This document shows, piece after piece, positions 4,926 to 6,894 of a stretch of 6,894 nucleotides of DNA. This stretch comes from an uncultured Campylobacteraceae bacterium (GTDB lineage Bacteria; Campylobacterota; Campylobacteria; Campylobacterales; Arcobacteraceae). The notes beneath the pieces were generated by a model. The model was given only the letters and a program-made list of their open reading frames with translations, had not been told where the DNA came from and searched no databases. The translations under genes were made by a program, and so were the position numbers. The stretch is from NCBI GenBank assembly GCA_913057765.1, contig CAJXPH010000143.1:1-6894 (forward strand), given 5' to 3'. The first letter of the stretch is position 1. The number at the start of each line of letters is the position of its first letter.

Positions 4926-6847
4926 TGTTCATTCCTCTTAAAAGTGTAAGTAAAGGTTGTAAATTTTTCATTAGATTCTAATTCAATTTTTACATCTTCT
5001 TCATCACATATTTTTTTCACTAAATTGAGTCCTAATCCAAATCCATCATAATCTTTTTGTTCTCTGTAATATTCTTCAAATATTTTTTCTGGTTCTTGAA
5101 TTACACTTGAATGACTTGAAACTAAAAAACTATATATATTGTCCTCTTCTAGTAATGTGATAAATATGTCTTCATTTTCTAAAGTATATCTAATTGCATT
5201 TGTTAAGTTATTGTCAACAATCCTTTGTAGTTTTGTTTCATTAAAATATATTGGTTTTTCAGTTTTTGTTGTTTTAAATAGTATTTTTGAATTTACTTTT
5301 AATGCAACTTGTGTAAAGAAATCAATTCTACTTCTTATATAGTCTACTAATTCGATTTTTTGTTTTCTATATTCAACCTGATCTTTTTTTACTAAGAAAC
5401 TTAAATCATCGTATATTGCAAATATATTTTTCATTGCAACTTCAATATTTGATAAATATTTATTTTTTCCCAGTTCCATTTCATATAATTCTATATTCCC
5501 CATAATTACAGATAAAGGAGTATTTGTTTCATGTACAGCATGACGTAAAAATTGTTTTTGTGAGGTTAATAAGTTATTTGAATAACCTTTTTCTGTATTT
5601 AGTTTTTTTGTTTGTTCATCATAATCTTTTGAAGACTGTTGAATAAGATGGGTTAATGCTTGAATTGTTCTTGCATATTCAGAGGTTTCTTTTGAAGTAT
5701 TGATATTTTCAATAGAAGTTGATTTTTTTGTATTTAAACTATTTTCACTTAAAGCAACTACAGTTAGTGTTTGATTAAGAAGTTCATTGGTTCCATTATT
5801 ATGATAAAATTCTGCATAGGTAAAAAACCCAGATGTCGGTGCAATAGATGCAAAAGGTTCAACTTCAACTTTGATAAAATCAGGCATATATCGTCTTCTA
5901 GCCATACAAGAATATAAAAAAAATGTTTCTGGTTTTCCTGTAGAAAGTTTAGGAAGCGTTTCAACAGGGTTTTGCATAATCATTTCTGCATTTCCAAATC
6001 CAAGTTTGACAATATCACCTTCTTGTAAATTACCGGCAAAACTTAGACTTCCATCATCATGTTTGGCAATAACTGCTCTAGCTGTTAATATAGAATTTCT
6101 TTCAACTATTAGTGGAAACTCAATCCCTGTTGCGGGAAGTGCTGATGCGACATCAACTCCAAGATATTTTGAATAAAAATCAACTGGAGACATTCCATGG
6201 ATACTATAGACTCTATTATTCTCAATCTTATCAATTCTATGGTCTATTCCAATGGGTGACCAATTAAATCTATAGTCATTATGTACTTGCAAGATATCAG
6301 AATTTAAAGAAACTCCAACGGCTCCTTTTTTTAACACTTTATTTTGACTTGATATATAAGTTTGCGTAAATGCCCCATTATCTCCAGCCATTCCTCCACA
6401 AATAACAATATCTTTATTGAATGCCTGCACACCTTTTAAAAAATTCTCGCCATTTGTTGTTGTCCCATCTGTAAAAAGAATAAGAAGTTTTGTATTTGAA
6501 GTGACTAATTCTTGGGCAAGAGTAAAACCATTTTGGAATGATTCTTTATATTCTGAATAAGATGTTTTTACTTGCGTTTTTTCAAAAATAGATATAGAAA
6601 TAATTGTATTTGATGTTGAAATATATTTATCTTGAATTTCCCCATCTGTTGTTGTCCCAATACAAATAGCTTGAGGTAAATATTCTAAAAGGATATCAAT
6701 AGAGTTTTTAAGTGTACTATTCCCTTGTCCGCAGAAAATTTGAATAAGTATATTTTGTTCTTTATTAAATTCTTTAAAATTAATTATATCTTCTATTTTT
6801 TCATTTTTTAAATTAAAATTATGTGTTCTCATAAAAAATTGTATCAT
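4922..6847 (-). CDS. FIST-domain sensor histidine kinase (soluble)
   Basis: This 641-residue kinase has no membrane segment, so it should sense an internal signal. Residues about 30-220 match FIST_N (CIGTTTDGEI at 62-71, GGMAGDN at 151-157). Residues about 220-365 match FIST_C (YSCMARRR at 312-319 with C314, SGFFTYAEF at 339-347). FIST domains are predicted small-ligand sensors; amino acids have been proposed as ligands. A polar helical linker (about 375-430) leads to the dimerisation domain with H439 in HETNTPL as phospho-acceptor; H436 three residues earlier is not in the motif position. The ATPase domain has N546 and N550 (N box), FEEYYRE (590-596) and GFGLGL (602-607). The Asp-x-Gly-x-Gly box is not recognisable; the site reads SSHSSVI (577-583). 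The start at 6847 lacks a clear ribosome binding site; ATG at codon 6 is an alternative that also lacks one. It is the first gene of the operon with the response regulator. Confidence 0.92.
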   Translation of the reverse strand: MIQFFMRTHNFNLKNEKIEDIINFKEFNKEQNILIQIFCGQGNSTLKNSIDILLEYLPQAICIGTTTDGEIQDKYISTSNTIISISIFEKTQVKTSYSEYKESFQNGFTLAQELVTSNTKLLILFTDGTTTNGENFLKGVQAFNKDIVICGGMAGDNGAFTQTYISSQNKVLKKGAVGVSLNSDILQVHNDYRFNWSPIGIDHRIDKIENNRVYSIHGMSPVDFYSKYLGVDVASALPATGIEFPLIVERNSILTARAVIAKHDDGSLSFAGNLQEGDIVKLGFGNAEMIMQNPVETLPKLSTGKPETFFLYSCMARRRYMPDFIKVEVEPFASIAPTSGFFTYAEFYHNNGTNELLNQTLTVVALSENSLNTKKSTSIENINTSKETSEYARTIQALTHLIQQSSKDYDEQTKKLNTEKGYSNNLLTSQKQFLRHAVHETNTPLSVIMGNIELYEMELGKNKYLSNIEVAMKNIFAIYDDLSFLVKKDQVEYRKQKIELVDYIRSRIDFFTQVALKVNSKILFKTTKTEKPIYFNETKLQRIVDNNLTNAIRYTLENEDIFITLLEEDNIYSFLVSSHSSVIQEPEKIFEEYYREQKDYDGFGLGLNLVKKICDEEDVKIELESNEKFTTFTYTFKRNEQ

Positions 6848-6894
6848 AAAAAAATCAATTTTTTATAAATTATCAAAATATTTTTATATATTAA
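6848..6894 (-). promoter_or_regulatory. A/T-only leader before the kinase gene
   Basis: These 47 bases contain almost only A and T. On the - strand a TATAAA (6867-6862) could act as a -10 element about 14 bases before the ATG, which would leave a very short leader. There is no good -35 box and no purine-rich ribosome binding site. The window ends here, so further upstream signals cannot be judged. Confidence 0.25.

Noticed and set aside
5139..5342. Open frame of 67 codons on the + strand
   Set aside because: It lies wholly inside the kinase core on the opposite strand, which has clear conserved motifs; no ribosome binding site or homology is recognisable.
5764..6176. Two further open frames (5764-5964 minus, 5871-6176 plus) inside the FIST_C region
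   Set aside because: Both overlap the conserved FIST_C coding sequence in other frames and look like chance reading frames.

Overview
This window is A/T-rich bacterial chromosome, most likely from an Arcobacter-like member of the Campylobacterota. That placement is inferred from the strong A/T bias, the tight ATGA-type gene overlaps, and a content of FIST-domain sensor kinase, Cys-type FdhF-like enzyme and YraN. No rRNA or species marker is present to confirm it.

The first 49 bases are not genomic. They match an Illumina Nextera i5 adapter: the tail of P5, the 8-base index TATCCTCT, the Read 1 primer and the transposon mosaic end. The window therefore starts at an untrimmed contig end, and the first gene, a DUF502/COG2928 membrane protein, is cut at its 5' side. 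The GTG start that seems to open this gene lies inside the adapter.

On the + strand, a 149-base spacer follows the DUF502 gene. It carries two near-copies of a promoter plus TetR-type operator unit, about 40 bases apart, in front of a complete EamA (drug/metabolite transporter) permease gene.

Everything right of the permease is on the - strand. A compact gene set, thiS-like sulfur carrier, FdhF-like molybdopterin oxidoreductase, yraN, is tightly packed: the Gly-Gly-Gly codons and stop of thiS supply the ribosome binding site of the oxidoreductase, and yraN starts inside the oxidoreductase gene from a TTG codon. To its right (upstream on the - strand) lies a two-gene signalling operon: a soluble histidine kinase with an N-terminal FIST sensor domain, then an OmpR-family response regulator joined by an ATGA overlap. 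The kinase has a normal H box, N box and glycine-rich G2 loop, but the Asp-x-Gly-x-Gly box of its ATP site is replaced by a Ser/His stretch.

The response regulator points toward the thiS-fdhF-yraN operon across a 73-base gap, so control of that operon by the kinase pair is possible but unproven. No rRNA, tRNA, CRISPR array, insertion sequence or integrase was seen. There is no gene-free stretch over 300 bases.
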